From assembly GCF_004135345.1 (NCBI RefSeq), contig NZ_CP035495.1, forward strand, positions 3,348,001-3,412,000: a stretch of DNA of 64,000 bases, in the 5' to 3' direction. This stretch comes from Xylanimonas allomyrinae. Its GTDB lineage: Bacteria; Actinomycetota; Actinomycetes; Actinomycetales; Cellulomonadaceae. Position numbers and translations under genes: made by a program. This document shows positions 24,784-34,188 of this stretch, piece by piece. Numbering within the stretch: position 1 is the stretch's first letter; the number at the start of each line of letters is the position of its first letter. The notes below the pieces were generated by a model. The model was not told the DNA's origin, ran no database searches, and was given only the letters and a program-made list of their open reading frames with translations.

Positions 24784-24849
24784 GCTTCTTCGGGCATGTC
24801 GCCGGAGAGATGTATAAGGACCGTCGAAATTCACTTGGAAGGAAGTGTG

Positions 24850-25629
24850 ATGACAAGAAACACCAGGAGATCGGGCAGCAGACGGGTCGTCGTGGCGCTG
24901 GGCATGCTGCTCGGCGCAGGAGCGATCGCGACGTGCGCTGCGTTCACGGACTTCGGCCGCTTCAAGCTTGGAGAATCGGGCATCGGCAGCTACAGGTACG
25001 ATCTCAAGTTCTCCAATGGAGGCGAGATGGATGCCAGCACGGTGCCTACCGACTCGTGGTATGACCCTGACCCCCATGGGGACGGTAGCCTGAAAATCGA
25101 CGGGGTGGATAGTCTGACCCCCGGAAAATCGGTCTACGTCAGGGTGCCCACCTGGAACAACTCGGATTACGATTCGACGCTGAATGTTTCCATCTCGACG
25201 CCGAACACGCGCGGCGGGAAAAACCTCACTGCGACCGACAGGTTGTTCCTGGAGAATCTGGTCTTCACGGTTGCGTGTGGTACGAATACCAGTAACCTGG
25301 GGGAACTCGCTTTTGAGGAACTTGATCTCGACGATTCCGTGCAACTGGATCCCCTCAAGTTTAATGAGAAGACGGTCGTCGTGCTGATGGTGACGTTGTC
25401 GAGTTCAGCGGGCAACGGAGTGAGTGGCGGTGGGGCAGACCTCTTCCTCGAGATCAACGGCAGCTCGACTGACCTGGATCCCAACCGCCCCGGTGGCACC
25501 GGTGGCACCGGTGGCACCGGTGACCCCGGTGACCCCGGTGACCCCAGTGACCCCAGTGACCCCAGTGACCCCAGTGACCCCGGTGACCCCGGTGGCGCTA
25601 TGGGTGCGGGTCAGAACGGCAATACCTGA
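24850..25629 (+). CDS. SipW-dependent-type exported protein with Gly-Asp-Pro tail
   Basis: A 259-residue protein. The N-terminus ([19 protein letters not shown] then AAFTDFGRF) fits the alternate signal peptide of SipW-processed TasA/CalY-type proteins, whose mature part starts near an AxFTD motif. [17 protein letters not shown] follows. The domain is beta-rich, as in camelysin-like fibre subunits. The tail has three GGT units and eight GDP/SDP units encoded by 9-bp repeats, then [20 protein letters not shown] precedes ATG 24850. It probably forms or decorates an extracellular structure; function is inferred from the family and the SipW neighbour. Confidence 0.75.
   Translation: MTRNTRRSGSRRVVVALGMLLGAGAIATCAAFTDFGRFKLGESGIGSYRYDLKFSNGGEMDASTVPTDSWYDPDPHGDGSLKIDGVDSLTPGKSVYVRVPTWNNSDYDSTLNVSISTPNTRGGKNLTATDRLFLENLVFTVACGTNTSNLGELAFEELDLDDSVQLDPLKFNEKTVVVLMVTLSSSAGNGVSGGGADLFLEINGSSTDLDPNRPGGTGGTGGTGDPGDPGDPSDPSDPSDPSDPGDPGGAMGAGQNGNT
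25492..25590 (+). repeat. Eleven 9-bp tandem repeats encoding GGT/GDP/SDP
   Basis: Three GGTGGCACC, three GGTGACCCC, four AGTGACCCC and one GGTGACCCC unit in frame. Perfect DNA-level repetition suggests recent expansion and possible length variation between strains. The protein tail would be an extended, acidic, cell-wall-spanning or spacer segment. Confidence 0.9.
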
Positions 25630-25635
25630 CCCGTG

Positions 25636-25674
25636 CCGGGCGGTCGGCGTCGCGGAGCGGCGCCGACCGCCCGG
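25636..25674 (+). terminator. Strong hairpin inside the SipW cluster
   Basis: CCGGGCGGTCGGCG (25636-25649) pairs over 14 bp with CGCCGACCGCCCGG (25661-25674), with an 11-base loop. It lies directly after the GDP-repeat gene and before the next substrate gene. There is no T-run, so it may be a partial terminator or an mRNA-processing element that sets different expression upstream and downstream. Confidence 0.6.
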
Positions 25675-25711
25675 GCCATGACCATTCACGTTCAGAAGGA
25701 GTCACGTCGAG

Positions 25712-26341
25712 ATGACCAGCCGGACCGTCCGGGCGGCGCGTCCCGCGTTCGCGCTCGCCGCGCTCGTGGCGGGGGCCTGCGCCGTCGGGGCGATCGCGAG
25801 CACGAGCGCTTCCTTCGTGCAGGAGGTGCGCGCGACGGCCTCGCTCTCGGGGGGCGTGGACATCGCGCAGGGGCCGGAGGCCGCTGACCAGCACGACGAT
25901 TCCAAGAAGCCCGGTGTGGCAGCTACGGTCGGCGTGGTGTCGACGCTGTCGCACATCCCTGCGGTGACACCGACACGTCCGACCGCGTCGGCCACGGTGC
26001 ACGTCGTGGCCCCGGAATCCTCGGCCAAGGTGAAGCTTGGACTCGCGCTCACGGACCTGGCGATGGCAGATGGCGTGTTCGAGACGCTGGTCTTCTCGGT
26101 CGCGGTGAACGGCAAACCGGTGGAAGAAGGCCCGCCGCGGTCAGCCGCCGACATCCTGAAGTCGGGTGGCCTCGCAGGGTTCACGCTCGACCCGGGGACG
26201 GAATGCAACGTCACCGTCAGGGCCTGGCTGACGCCCATGTCGCCGGCGGCCGCATATGGCAAGGACCTCAGCCTGGGCGTCGCCGTGACAGCCGAGTCCG
26301 TCCCCGGCGGCGATCTCGAGCTCACGCCGAGGTACCCATGA
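25712..26341 (+). CDS. TasA/camelysin-like SipW-type exported protein
   Basis: A 209-residue protein. A signal-like segment (FALAALVAGACAVGAIAS) is followed by TSASFVQEVRATASLSG, resembling the SipW-processing region with ASF in place of AFT. The mature region is beta-rich with an Ala/Val/Thr composition and one late cysteine (GTECNVTV). It shares no close similarity with the preceding protein beyond the export signal. AAGGAG lies about 10 bases before ATG 25712. The stop overlaps the next ATG (ATGA). It may be a minor subunit or anchor of the same structure. Confidence 0.65.
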   Translation: MTSRTVRAARPAFALAALVAGACAVGAIASTSASFVQEVRATASLSGGVDIAQGPEAADQHDDSKKPGVAATVGVVSTLSHIPAVTPTRPTASATVHVVAPESSAKVKLGLALTDLAMADGVFETLVFSVAVNGKPVEEGPPRSAADILKSGGLAGFTLDPGTECNVTVRAWLTPMSPAAAYGKDLSLGVAVTAESVPGGDLELTPRYP

Positions 26342-27051
26342 GCCGCGCGGGCCGCTCCGCCCGCCACCGGATGCCGCAAGAGCGCCGGCGGATCGTGCCC
26401 CCGTGCGGTCGGTTGTCACGCCGTGGCATGGCGACCGCGGCCGCGGTCGCCTTTGCGGCGGGTGCGGTCGGTCCCGTCATCGCCCACACCGGGGAGTCTG
26501 CCGCCGCGTTCACCGACCGGGGGGTCTTCGCCGTCACGTTCTCCGGGACGTTCCAGATCGGTGCGATCCGGCCGCGCGACATCGTCACGCTGCCGCGCAA
26601 CGGTGTGGTCGAGGTGGAGTTCCACGACGTCGATGCGTCCTTCGTACCGGGCAGCACAGCGGTGCTGAAGGTCCCGATCTTCAACAACAGTCCCACCCTG
26701 GGAGCCGCGGTGAGCGTCGCCGTGAGCGGGGAGGGAGACGTCGCCGAGTACCTGCTTTTCGCGGCTGACCTCGTCGTCGACGGCGTGGTGGAGCCCGTCG
26801 TGGGCGAACCCTCCGCGGACGGGTCAGGGTCGCTCGTCGGCGTGCCCGCCGAGCAGGCGAGCGGTACCGCGTCGGCCGTCCTCGCCCCTCGCGGCCCCCA
26901 GCCGCTGACCGACGGCGCGCGCTGGCGCGGACCCGCGGAGTCGCGCGGCGAGGTCGTCGTCCGCGTGCACCTGCCGGACCACGACGCGTTGCGCGCGCTC
27001 CAGCACGCCACAACCACGATCACGATAAAGATCTCAGGAGAGTCCCGATGA
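26338..27051 (+). CDS. Third SipW-type exported protein of the cluster
   Basis: A 237-residue protein with a long basic N-region (many Arg before residue 30), a hydrophobic helix (MATAAAVAFAAGAVGPVIA) and the motif SAAAFTDRGVFAVTFSG, a good match to the AxFTD SipW-substrate pattern. The rest is beta-rich (PGSTAVLKVPIFNNSPTLG), similar in plan to camelysin/TasA domains. It is coupled to both neighbours by ATGA overlaps and lies directly before the signal peptidase. An internal ATG at about residue 31 could be the true start, giving a normal-length signal peptide. Confidence 0.7.
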   Translation: MSRAGRSARHRMPQERRRIVPPCGRLSRRGMATAAAVAFAAGAVGPVIAHTGESAAAFTDRGVFAVTFSGTFQIGAIRPRDIVTLPRNGVVEVEFHDVDASFVPGSTAVLKVPIFNNSPTLGAAVSVAVSGEGDVAEYLLFAADLVVDGVVEPVVGEPSADGSGSLVGVPAEQASGTASAVLAPRGPQPLTDGARWRGPAESRGEVVVRVHLPDHDALRALQHATTTITIKISGESR

Positions 27052-27671
27052 GCAAGATGGAAGCGTCCTCCGCTGCGAGGGCCGTGTTCGAGGTGGTGCG
27101 CTCGGTGCTGCTGTGGGCCGCCGCGGTGCTGGGAGCGCTGTGCATCGTCGGGTTCCTCCTGGCGATCGTGCTGGGGGTGCGGCCGCTGGTGGTGACGTCC
27201 GGGTCGATGGCACCGTCGATCCCGACGGGATCGCTGATCCTGAGCGTGGACACGCCGGCGTCGGAGCTGCAGGTGGGCCACGTGGTGACGGTGGCGCGCC
27301 CCGACGCGCCCGGGCTCGTGACGCACCGGATCGCGGCGATCGAACCGGCCGACCTGGGCGTGGCGCTGACGTTGCAGGGCGACGCGAACCAGACGCCGGA
27401 CGTGAGCAAGTACCAGGTGACACACGCCTCGCGCCTGGTGGCGGTCATCCCGTTTGCCGGGGTGTTCGTCCAGGCGATGCAGTCCGTCAGGGGCCTGGTG
27501 GCGATCGTCGCGCTGATCGTGGCGCTGCTGGCGGTCTACGCGCTGCCCGCCCCGCGACTGCCTCGCAGCCGCAGGAGTGCGGGCCGGCGACGCCACGCGG
27601 GCGCCATCGCGCCGCGTCGGCTGGTGAACGAACCCGTACCGGTGCCGGCTGGGGCGGCGGGTCAGAAGTAG
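27048..27671 (+). CDS. sipW: SipW-type signal peptidase I
   Basis: A 207-residue membrane protease. The N-terminal helix is LLWAAAVLGALCIVGFLLAI. The catalytic serine lies in VVTSGSMAPSIPTGSLIL. The second catalytic position is histidine in GLVTHRIAAIE rather than lysine, the Ser-His arrangement of ER/archaeal and SipW-type peptidases. A second helix (LVAIVALIVALLAVYALPAP) ends the protein. SipW enzymes specifically process TasA/CalY-type precursors, so its place directly after three such genes makes the assignment coherent. Its 3' end overlaps convergent menB by 10 bp. Confidence 0.9.
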   Translation: MSKMEASSAARAVFEVVRSVLLWAAAVLGALCIVGFLLAIVLGVRPLVVTSGSMAPSIPTGSLILSVDTPASELQVGHVVTVARPDAPGLVTHRIAAIEPADLGVALTLQGDANQTPDVSKYQVTHASRLVAVIPFAGVFVQAMQSVRGLVAIVALIVALLAVYALPAPRLPRSRRSAGRRRHAGAIAPRRLVNEPVPVPAGAAGQK

Positions 27672-28657
27672 TGGGGGAAGGCGGACCAGTCGGGGTCGCG
27701 CTTCTCCAGGAAGGCGTCGCGGCCCTCGACGGCCTCGTCGGTCATGTAGGCCAGGCGGGTCGCCTCCCCGGCGAAGACCTGCTGGCCCGCCAGGCCGTCG
27801 TCGGCCAGGTTGAAGGCGAACTTGAGCATCCGGATCGCCTGCGGGGACTTGGTGGCGATGGTCCGCGCGTACTCGACGGCCAGGTTCTCGACGTCGTCGT
27901 GCGCGGCGACCTCGTTGACGGCGCCCCAGCGTTCCGCGTCGTCGGCCGAGTACTCGCGCGCCAGGAAGAAGATCTCGCGGGCACGCTTCTGGCCCACCTG
28001 CCGGGCGAGGTAGGCGCTGCCGTAGCCGCCGTCGAAGGACCCGACGTCCGCGTCCGTCTGCTTGAAGCGCGCGTGCTCGCGGCACGCGACGGTCAGGTCG
28101 GCGACGACGTGCAGCGAGTGCCCGCCGCCGGCCGCCCACCCGTCGACGACGGCGATGACGATCTTCGGCATGGTCCGCATGAGGCGCTGCACCTCCAGGA
28201 TGTGCAGCCGGCCGGCGCGCGCGGGGTCGACGGCGTCGACGGTCTCGGCGGACCCTCCGCCGTCGGGCGCCGTCGTGTACTGATAGCCGGACCGGCCTCG
28301 GATGCGCTGGTCGCCGCCCGAGCAGAACGCCCAGCCGCCGTCCTTGGGCGACGGGCCGTTGCCCGCCAGCACCACCGTGCCGACGTCGGAGGTCATGCGG
28401 GCGTGGTCGAGCACGCGGTAGAGCTCGTCGACGGTGTGCGGGCGGAACGCGTTGCGCACCTCGGGCCGGTCGAAGGCGACGCGGACCACCGGGAGGTCGC
28501 GGACGACGGCGCCCGTGCCGTCGCGTTCGACGCCCCGGTGGTAGGTCAGGTCGGTGAGGCCCTCGAACCCGGCGACGGTGCGCCAGCGCGCGGGCTCGAA
28601 CGTTGCGGAGACGCGTGCGGGAAGGCCGTCCGGGCGGGCTGGGGAGGTGCTGGTCAC
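27662..28657 (-). CDS. menB: 1,4-dihydroxy-2-naphthoyl-CoA synthase MenB
   Basis: A 331-residue crotonase-fold enzyme. The oxyanion region is WAFCSGGDQRIRG. The family-specific glycine loop is DGWAAGGGHSLHVVADLTVA, and GSFDGGYGSAYLARQVGQKR is typical of MenB. The end, DPDWSAFPHYF, is the conserved MenB C-terminus. It closes OSB-CoA to DHNA-CoA. GTG 28657 is chosen because a TAGGCT box lies 7 bases upstream, giving a leaderless mRNA. A near-consensus Rex operator lies just upstream of the promoter. Confidence 0.96.
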   Translation of the reverse strand: MTSTSPARPDGLPARVSATFEPARWRTVAGFEGLTDLTYHRGVERDGTGAVVRDLPVVRVAFDRPEVRNAFRPHTVDELYRVLDHARMTSDVGTVVLAGNGPSPKDGGWAFCSGGDQRIRGRSGYQYTTAPDGGGSAETVDAVDPARAGRLHILEVQRLMRTMPKIVIAVVDGWAAGGGHSLHVVADLTVACREHARFKQTDADVGSFDGGYGSAYLARQVGQKRAREIFFLAREYSADDAERWGAVNEVAAHDDVENLAVEYARTIATKSPQAIRMLKFAFNLADDGLAGQQVFAGEATRLAYMTDEAVEGRDAFLEKRDPDWSAFPHYF

Positions 28658-28664
28658 GGGCGCC

Positions 28665-28670
28665 AGCCTA
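28665..28670 (-). promoter_or_regulatory. -10 box TAGGCT (leaderless) of menB
   Basis: On the minus strand TAGGCT is followed by 7 bases and GTG 28657. The Rex-like site ends 23 bases upstream of this box, abutting the -35 position. Confidence 0.6.
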
Positions 28671-28693
28671 CGGTCGCGCGTCCACGACCCGGC

Positions 28694-28711
28694 TTGTGAC
28701 GACATTCACAA
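28694..28711. promoter_or_regulatory. Predicted Rex operator upstream of menB
   Basis: TTGTGACGACATTCACAA matches the Rex consensus TTGTGAANNNNTTCACAA at 13 of 14 defined positions (C for A at position 7). It lies between menB and the small ORF/menC genes, adjacent to the menB -35 region. The rex gene is 17 kb away in this window. Confidence 0.78.
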
Positions 28712-28766
28712 GAGCGGTGTGCGCCGCGACAGCCGCACTCGGGCGCCGCGGGGCGACCATGAGTGC

Positions 28767-28940
28767 ATGAGCAACCTTCTCGCGCGCGAGGTGCTCGATC
28801 TCACCACGATCGACCGCGACGTCTCGCACGACCTGTACGCCTACGACGCCGCCGTCCGCGGCCGACTCGAGGCCGAGCCGCTACCCGCATGGCCGGCGAC
28901 CCAGGAACACCTGCTGGACCACACGGAGTTCGTCGACTGA
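28767..28940 (+). CDS. Small hypothetical protein (57 aa)
   Basis: A 57-residue acidic ORF: MSNLLAREVLDLTTIDRDV, then SHDLYAYDAAVRGRL, ending HLLDHTEFVD. I do not recognise it. G/C third positions and the non-repetitive composition look coding. It lies in the gap between menB and menC, just beyond the Rex-like site, and ends 35 bp before menC. No clear ribosome-binding site is seen, so it could be spurious. Confidence 0.45.
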   Translation: MSNLLAREVLDLTTIDRDVSHDLYAYDAAVRGRLEAEPLPAWPATQEHLLDHTEFVD

Positions 28941-28963
28941 CGGACCACGAACCACGCCCTGAC

Positions 28964-28969
28964 TACCCT
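28964..28969 (+). promoter_or_regulatory. -10 box TACCCT (leaderless) of the menC-menD operon
   Basis: TACCCT is followed by 6 bases and ATG 28976. There is no ribosome-binding site, consistent with leaderless translation. Confidence 0.6.
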
Positions 28970-28975
28970 GGGCGG

Positions 28976-30163
28976 ATGCCCCTCGACCGCGTCCCCTCAC
29001 CCGTCGTCTGGTCGACACCGCTGCGCACACGCTTCCGCGGGCTCGACGTGCGCGACGGCCTGCTGCTGCGCGGCGACGCCGGATGGGGCGAGCTGAGCCC
29101 GTTCTGGGACTACGACGACGCCGAGTCGTCCACCTGGTGGCACGCCACGCGCGAGGCGGCCTGCGCCGGGTGGCCCGACCCCGTGCGCAAGGCCGTGCCC
29201 GTCAACGTGACCGTGCCCGCAGTGGGGCCGGTCGAGGCACGACGCATCGTGCTCGAGTCCGGTGGGTGCCGGACGGCAAAGGTCAAGGTGGCGCAACGGG
29301 CGACCGGACGCGCCGGGGAACCCGGCTCCCGCGGAGCAACAGGGCGCGCGGGGCGGCCCGGCGACCTTGAACCCGTCGCCGCCGAGGCCGAGCGCGTCGC
29401 GGCCGTGCGCGCCGCGTTCGACGAGCTGTTCGGCCCCGGCGCCGGGCACATCCGGGTCGACGCCAACGGCGGCTGGAGCGTCGACGAGGCCGTGACCCAC
29501 CTGCGTGCGCTCGACACCGCCGCGGGCGGGCTCGAGTACGCCGAGCAACCCTGCGCCACCGTCGAGGACCTGGCCGCACTGCGGCGCGCGCTCCTGCGCG
29601 CCGGGATCGACGTGCCGATCGCCGCCGACGAGTCCATCCGCCGCGCAGCAGACCCCCTGCGCGTCGTCGCGCTCGACGCCGCCGACGTCGTCGTCCTCAA
29701 GGTGCAACCGCTCGGCGGGGTCCGTGCGTGCCTCGACCTCGCCGAACGGATCGGGCTGCCCGTCGTCGTCTCGTCAGCACTCGAGTCGTCCGTCGGGCTC
29801 GCCGCCGGGGTCGCACTCGCGGCCGCGCTGCCCGAGCTCCCCTACGCGTGCGGCCTGGCCACCTCACAGCTCCTCGCGCACGACGTCGTCGCCGACCCGC
29901 TGCTGCCGATCGACGGGCTGCTGCCCGTGCTCGCGGCTGGGGACCCACGGCTCGAGCCCGACCCCGCGGCGCTCGCCGCGGCCACGCCGTCGGACGGCGT
30001 CCGGGAGGCGTGGCTCGCTCGCGCCGCGCGGCTCGAAGCGGTGGCCCGAGCGGGCGCGACGCAGGCGAGCGCGCCGACGACCGCCCCCGGCGCGGGCGCG
30101 GCGAGGACGCCCGCCGCGGCGGCCGCGACCGGCCAGGCCGCGACCGAGGAAGGCCGCCGATGA
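28976..30163 (+). CDS. menC: o-Succinylbenzoate synthase MenC
   Basis: A 395-residue enolase-superfamily enzyme. The catalytic lysine pair is in RTAKVKVA. The metal ligands are in RVDANGGW, EYAEQPC and IAADESIR, and the second-side lysine is in VVLKVQPLGG. It dehydrates SHCHC to o-succinylbenzoate. Unusual features are a Gly/Arg-rich insert of about 25 residues (RAGEPGSRGATGRAGRPGD) right after the KVK motif, and an Ala/Thr-rich C-terminal tail. Its stop overlaps the menD ATG (ATGA). Confidence 0.93.
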   Translation: MPLDRVPSPVVWSTPLRTRFRGLDVRDGLLLRGDAGWGELSPFWDYDDAESSTWWHATREAACAGWPDPVRKAVPVNVTVPAVGPVEARRIVLESGGCRTAKVKVAQRATGRAGEPGSRGATGRAGRPGDLEPVAAEAERVAAVRAAFDELFGPGAGHIRVDANGGWSVDEAVTHLRALDTAAGGLEYAEQPCATVEDLAALRRALLRAGIDVPIAADESIRRAADPLRVVALDAADVVVLKVQPLGGVRACLDLAERIGLPVVVSSALESSVGLAAGVALAAALPELPYACGLATSQLLAHDVVADPLLPIDGLLPVLAAGDPRLEPDPAALAAATPSDGVREAWLARAARLEAVARAGATQASAPTTAPGAGAARTPAAAAATGQAATEEGRR

Positions 30164-32094
30164 GCGACGGCACGTACCCGCCCGCCGTGGCCGCGGCGCG
30201 CGCGCTCGTCACGGGGCTCGCGAGCGCCGGGGTGCGCGACGTCGTCCTGGCCCCCGGATCACGGTCGGCGCCGCTGGCGTACGCACTGACCGACCCCGGC
30301 GTGGCCGGGCAGATCACCCTGCACGTGCGCGTCGACGAGCGGGCCGCGGGCTTCCTCGCGCTCGGGCTCGCGAAGGGGAGCGGGCTGGGCCCGGGACGCG
30401 ACGGCACGGCGTCCGCGACGGACGGCACGGCCGCCTACCCCGATCAGCCGCCCGTGCCGCGACCCGTCGTCGTCGTGACCACGTCCGGCACGGCAGTCGC
30501 CAACCTGCACCCCGCCGTGCTCGAAGCGCACCACACGGGCGTGCCCCTGGTGCTCGTGACCGCCGACCGGCCGCACGAGCTGCGCGGCACGGGCGCGTCC
30601 CAGACGACCGACCAGGTCGGGATCTTCGGGTCGGCGGTGCGGTTCGCCGCCGACGTCCCCGCACCCGACGGCCGCGACGGCGAGCACCGCGACCTGCTCG
30701 CCGTGACGGCCCGAGCCCTCGCGGCAGCGACCGGCCTGCGAGACCGCAACCCGGGCCCGGTCCACCTGAACCTGGCGTTCCGTGACCCGCTCCACCCGGC
30801 CGCCGTCGTCGCCCACGTCCCGGCGCCGGTCGCCGTGGCGGCCGCGCGTGAGCACCCGGGCGCGCCCGCGGGCGGCCGGCCGTCGCCGGAGGCCACGCGA
30901 GCCCGGTGCGCGGGGACCGTCGAGCCGGCCGGCGTCGTGGTCACCGGTGTGGGACCCGCGCTGCCGGGCCGCCCCGAGCGGACCGTCGTCGTCGCCGGGG
31001 ACGGCGCCGGGGCCGGGGCCCGCCTGCTCGCCGAGGCGCGGGGCTGGCCGCTGCTGGCCGAGCCGTCGTCCGGGGCGTGCGGCGGCCCCAACGCCGTCCA
31101 GGCGTACCGGTCGGTGCTCGGTGTCGCGGAACTGACCCGCGACGTCGAGCACGCCGTCGTGCTGGGGCACCCCACGCTGTCACGACCCGTGCAGACGCTG
31201 CTCGGGCGCCCCGACGTCACCGTGACCGTCGTCGCCCCCGGTGGCGGGCCGTGGCCCGACGCGGCCCGCAACGCCGCCCGCGTCGTCGACGGGCTCGACG
31301 CCCGCTGGTACGTGCCCGCCGCCGCCGACGCGCACGGGCCGGCGCGGTCCGAGTTCCTCGCCCGGTGGCGGGCCGCGTCGAGCGCCGCGGCCGCCGTCGT
31401 CGACGGCGCGACCCGCGCGCCCGGGCCGTTGGCGACCGCGCCGCACGCCGCGGCCGCGGTCGCGCGCGCCGTCGCCGCGGCGACCCGCCCCGGCGACGTC
31501 CTCGTGGTCGGGTCGTCCAACCCGGTGCGCGACCTCGACCTCGTGCTGGGCCTCGACGCGTCCCCCGCCGCGGCGGGGGCGGCGGCAGTCGTCGCCAACC
31601 GTGGGCTGGCCGGCATCGACGGAACCGTCTCGACGGCGTACGGCGTCGCGCTCGCCGCCGCCCGCGCCGGGCGGCGCACCCGCGCACTGCTCGGGGACCT
31701 CACGTTCCTGCACGACGTCGGCGGGCTGCTGCGCGGCCCGCTCGAGCCGGACGCCGACCTGCAGATCGTCGTCGTGAACGACGACGGCGGTTCGATCTTC
31801 GCGACGCTCGAACACGGGGCGCTCGCGGCCGCGTCCGACGCCGGAGCCGCGGTGTTCGAGCGCGTCTTCGGCACGCCGCACGGTGCCGACCTCGGTGCGC
31901 TGTGCGCGGGCTACGGCGTCGGGCACCGCGCCGTCGGCGACCTGGCCGGGCTGCGTGGCGCGCTCGCCTCGCCCGCGGCCGGGGTCGAGGTCGTCGAGGT
32001 GCGCGTCTCGCGCGCGGGACGACGCGCGCAGTCTCATGCGTTGCACGAGCAGATCGTCGCCGAGGCGCGCGCTGCCGCCGTGCGGCCCGCATGA
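30160..32094 (+). CDS. menD: SEPHCHC synthase MenD
   Basis: A 644-residue thiamine-diphosphate enzyme. It begins with the PYR domain VVLAPGSRSAPLAYAL and the conserved RVDERAAGFLALGLAK glutamate. TSGTAVANLHPAV follows, and the ThDP/Mg2+ site is VVNDDGGSIFATLEHG. It adds 2-oxoglutarate-derived succinic semialdehyde to isochorismate. Gly/Ala/Arg-rich inserts near residues 80-95 and 235-265 make it longer than the roughly 560 residues usual for the family. It is coupled to menC. Confidence 0.95.
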   Translation: MSDGTYPPAVAAARALVTGLASAGVRDVVLAPGSRSAPLAYALTDPGVAGQITLHVRVDERAAGFLALGLAKGSGLGPGRDGTASATDGTAAYPDQPPVPRPVVVVTTSGTAVANLHPAVLEAHHTGVPLVLVTADRPHELRGTGASQTTDQVGIFGSAVRFAADVPAPDGRDGEHRDLLAVTARALAAATGLRDRNPGPVHLNLAFRDPLHPAAVVAHVPAPVAVAAAREHPGAPAGGRPSPEATRARCAGTVEPAGVVVTGVGPALPGRPERTVVVAGDGAGAGARLLAEARGWPLLAEPSSGACGGPNAVQAYRSVLGVAELTRDVEHAVVLGHPTLSRPVQTLLGRPDVTVTVVAPGGGPWPDAARNAARVVDGLDARWYVPAAADAHGPARSEFLARWRAASSAAAAVVDGATRAPGPLATAPHAAAAVARAVAAATRPGDVLVVGSSNPVRDLDLVLGLDASPAAAGAAAVVANRGLAGIDGTVSTAYGVALAAARAGRRTRALLGDLTFLHDVGGLLRGPLEPDADLQIVVVNDDGGSIFATLEHGALAAASDAGAAVFERVFGTPHGADLGALCAGYGVGHRAVGDLAGLRGALASPAAGVEVVEVRVSRAGRRAQSHALHEQIVAEARAAAVRPA

Positions 32095-32197
32095 CCGCCC
32101 AGTCGGCCGCGCAATGCAGAGAACTCTCAGGAACGCCTCAGAGGCACGCCAGCCTGATGGTGTTACCTCGGGTCAGGAGATCGAGGAGGTCAGGACC

Positions 32198-34046
<1,849 letters not shown>

Positions 34047-34117
34047 CGAGGGCGGCCGCTTCGCACGGCCGGCCCTGACGGGCTGACCCGGGGCCTCGGC
34101 TCCGCGAGCCCCCGGGT

Positions 34118-34165
34118 GCATGCGCAGAGGTCCGACGCCACACGGCGTCGGACCTCTGCGCATGC
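34118..34165. terminator. Perfect 22-bp stem terminator between htrA and tetR
   Basis: GCATGCGCAGAGGTCCGACG and two further bases (34118-34139) pair perfectly with 34144-34165 around the loop ACAC. It lies between convergent genes and is symmetric enough to serve both. A GGGGCCTCGG...CCCCCGGG element just before it may add to termination. Confidence 0.85.
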
Positions 34166-34188
34166 GCTCCTCGGGTGGTGCCGGCCGG

